This document shows positions 62,449 through 64,000 of a DNA stretch of 64,000 nucleotides, one piece after another. The notes below the pieces were generated by a model, which searched no databases, was not told the origin of the DNA, and saw only the letters and a list, made by a program, of their open reading frames with translations. The stretch's first letter is position 1. Each line of letters begins with the position of its first letter. This stretch comes from Paenisporosarcina macmurdoensis. GTDB lineage: Bacteria; Bacillota; Bacilli; Bacillales_A; Planococcaceae. A program made the translations under genes and the position numbers. The stretch lies in NCBI RefSeq assembly GCF_042658845.1, contig NZ_JBHSRI010000025.1, positions 62,001 through 126,000 on the forward strand, read 5' to 3'.

Positions 62449-62634
62449 TTATTTATAACGTCGGTAATTTGGCTTGTTTTTGTTTTCTTCTGGTTGAATA
62501 TTACTATTAATTATTTCCGTTAATTCACGAGAAAATTCATCTCGTCCATTGCCAGTGCTGGGCTTTTCAGTTTTAGACGTTTGTGTATTAGACTTTTTGT
62601 TGTTATTTGAAGACTTTTGATTGTCTTTTTCCAT
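62449..62634 (-). CDS. Small Asn/Lys-rich protein, 61 aa (paralogue 2)
   Basis: Starts MEKDNQKSSNNNKKSNTQTS from ATG 62634, chosen for AAGGGGATC upstream; the frame to 62652 is longer without a site. Core GRDEFSRELTEIINSNIQ resembles paralogue 1 at 60362. Ends basic (KPNYRRYK). Convergent with cotB. Confidence 0.65.
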   Translation of the reverse strand: MEKDNQKSSNNNKKSNTQTSKTEKPSTGNGRDEFSRELTEIINSNIQPEENKNKPNYRRYK

Positions 62635-62950
62635 GATTAGATCCCCTTTCAAGATGTCCTACTTTCTTCAGTATGGATTTGAATGGCGATCTTCAAACAT
62701 GTTTTAGTTAAATTTATAGTCTCGAAAATTAATTTATTTATTTTGAAATGATTTATCGATAAAGTCTTACTGAAATAGTATTATGTTATCGATAGATGAA
62801 GTGAGGGGAGATATTTGAGTATTTGTGCTACATGACTTCCATCAGAAGAAATTAATCACAGCTTTTACGTTATGAGTACTCGCCAATTGATATACTAATA
62901 AGTAGCAGCTCAATTATTAAATGAAGAGCGTGAAAAAGGATGGGAATGAC

Positions 62951-63904
62951 TTGAATCAATTAGCTCCTACAGGTGAATTTATATATACATACGCTTATAC
63001 CCCGGACGAAGAATCTTTATGTCATCTAGAAATGCGTTCATTTTTTGGAGTGTATACCCCTACAAAAATACTCAAAAGCTCAATAAATATCAATCCAAGC
63101 AGGAGTCCGTTTATGAAAGAGCGAATTGAAGTTTTATTTGACGGCGATGAGCTATCAGATATTTTAAAACAAGTGGAAGTAGTTAAAATGAATAACACAA
63201 CTTTCAAAGTGATTTTTGTCAAAATTAATGATTTGGCATCCGCGGAAAAAGTGGACTACCAACAAAAACGTACGATTGAACGAGATATTGGCCTGATTAT
63301 TGAAGGGGAGGCCGATGTTCATCAACCGGACGTCACGTTTGGCTTAGTGCCGTTTGATGGGCGTTGGTATTTCGGGAAATATGTGAAAAGTGAAGCAGTA
63401 TGGTTACGTCATTTGAAAAAACCTCGTGAATATTCAACTGCTCTTAGTACACGTGTCGCTCGAGCAGTAGCAAATATTGCAGTCCCAAATCCTGAAGGAG
63501 TCAAAGCAATTGACCCTTGTTGTGGGATTGGTACGGTATTAGTTGAAGCACTTTCAATGGGAATTGACATAGTAGGCCGTGATATCAATCCATTAGTCGT
63601 GTTGGGTTCTCGTGAAAATATTGCGCATTTTGGATTAATTGGAGATGTAGACCTTGGACCAATCGCTGAAGTGACTGAGAACTATGATGCGACAATTATT
63701 GATATGCCATACAATCTCTACACGCATGCCACCCCAGACGATCAACTTTCAATTCTAAAGAGCGCAAGACCTTTTTCAATGAAGTTAGTTGTGGTCACGA
63801 TTGATAATATCGATCACATGATTAAAGAAGCTGGATTTACCATAATAGACAGATGTGTAGCAAAAAAAGGGATATTCTCAAGAGAAATCCTGGTATGTAA
63901 GTAA
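62951..63904 (+). CDS. TRM11-like SAM-dependent methyltransferase
   Basis: 317 residues from TTG 62951, which has AAAAGGATGGGA upstream; ATG 62921 has no ribosome-binding site. The C-terminal half has motif I AIDPCCGIGTVLVEALSMG, the acidic DINPLV and the N6/N2-type active-site motif DMPYN. Family members methylate RNA at guanine N2 (for example tRNA G10). The N-terminal half is a divergent THUMP-like region. Target is not determined. Confidence 0.8.
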   Translation: MNQLAPTGEFIYTYAYTPDEESLCHLEMRSFFGVYTPTKILKSSININPSRSPFMKERIEVLFDGDELSDILKQVEVVKMNNTTFKVIFVKINDLASAEKVDYQQKRTIERDIGLIIEGEADVHQPDVTFGLVPFDGRWYFGKYVKSEAVWLRHLKKPREYSTALSTRVARAVANIAVPNPEGVKAIDPCCGIGTVLVEALSMGIDIVGRDINPLVVLGSRENIAHFGLIGDVDLGPIAEVTENYDATIIDMPYNLYTHATPDDQLSILKSARPFSMKLVVVTIDNIDHMIKEAGFTIIDRCVAKKGIFSREILVCK

Positions 63905-63965
63905 TAATAGAAGGATGGGATTTTAGCGCTGATCCAGTATGTTAAATGAGAAAAAGGTGATGACA

Positions 63966-64000
63966 GTGGGGAATAATGGGATTAAAATGACATGTAAACT
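63966..64000 (+). CDS. Start of a further gene, cut by window end
   Basis: GTG 63966 follows AAAAAGGTG by eight bases and opens MGNNGIKMTCK to the window edge. Too little is visible for a family call. Confidence 0.35.
   Translation, partial: MGNNGIKMTCK

Overview
The window looks like a chromosome segment from a low-GC, endospore-forming member of the Bacillales. Spore genes are present: a GerA-type germinant receptor operon, a CotB-like coat protein and a YteA-like DksA/TraR protein. Protein style suggests the Planococcaceae (Sporosarcina/Paenisporosarcina/Psychrobacillus-like), but that placement is an inference from recognition only. No rRNA, tRNA or CRISPR array was seen.

Region 1 (1 to about 15,000) is accessory DNA. 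It opens inside a DUF927/Cch-like helicase gene. Two small ORFs and two tandem large serine recombinases follow, an order that resembles the core of staphylococcal SCC elements. Next comes a probable defence block: a membrane-anchored NERD nuclease with an OB-like tail, small membrane and hypothetical genes, and an AIPR-family protein. After that lie an MqsR-type toxin with an MqsA-HTH-Panacea antitoxin, a gene-poor decayed stretch with a frameshifted lipoprotein gene, and a plasmid-type ParM/ParR partition operon with a parC-like repeat array. Integration, replication and partition functions together suggest an integrated element able to behave like a plasmid, or two elements side by side. 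The left end lies outside the window and the right end is not resolved.

Region 2 (about 15,000 to 29,500) is ordinary chromosome. It holds pgeF, a membrane histidine kinase, MATE, TauE/SafE and MFS transporters, an SRPBCC protein, a proline iminopeptidase-like hydrolase, a GNAT acetyltransferase, an RlaP-type nucleotidyltransferase, an APH-like kinase, a cupin/HD-GYP protein and a methyltransferase.

Region 3 (29,500 to 45,800) holds glutamate synthase (two subunits), an Ohr/OsmC peroxidase, a PadR/HAAS membrane pair, yteA, a polysaccharide deacetylase, a purine permease, an SRPBCC/MerR pair and a uridine kinase-like protein. Two copies of a structured interspersed repeat of about 125 bp lie here.

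Region 4 (45,800 to 64,000) holds a secreted InhA-type M6 protease, a TIGR01777 epimerase, a DUF817 membrane protein, a SET-domain protein, a ribonuclease J paralogue, nupC, the ger operon, cotB flanked by two small paralogous Asn-rich genes, and a TRM11-like methyltransferase. Its most unusual feature is intergenic: two loci of degenerate repeats with an exact 21-bp period (51,081 and 54,798), one built into a composite unit with terminator-like hairpins that is present three times.
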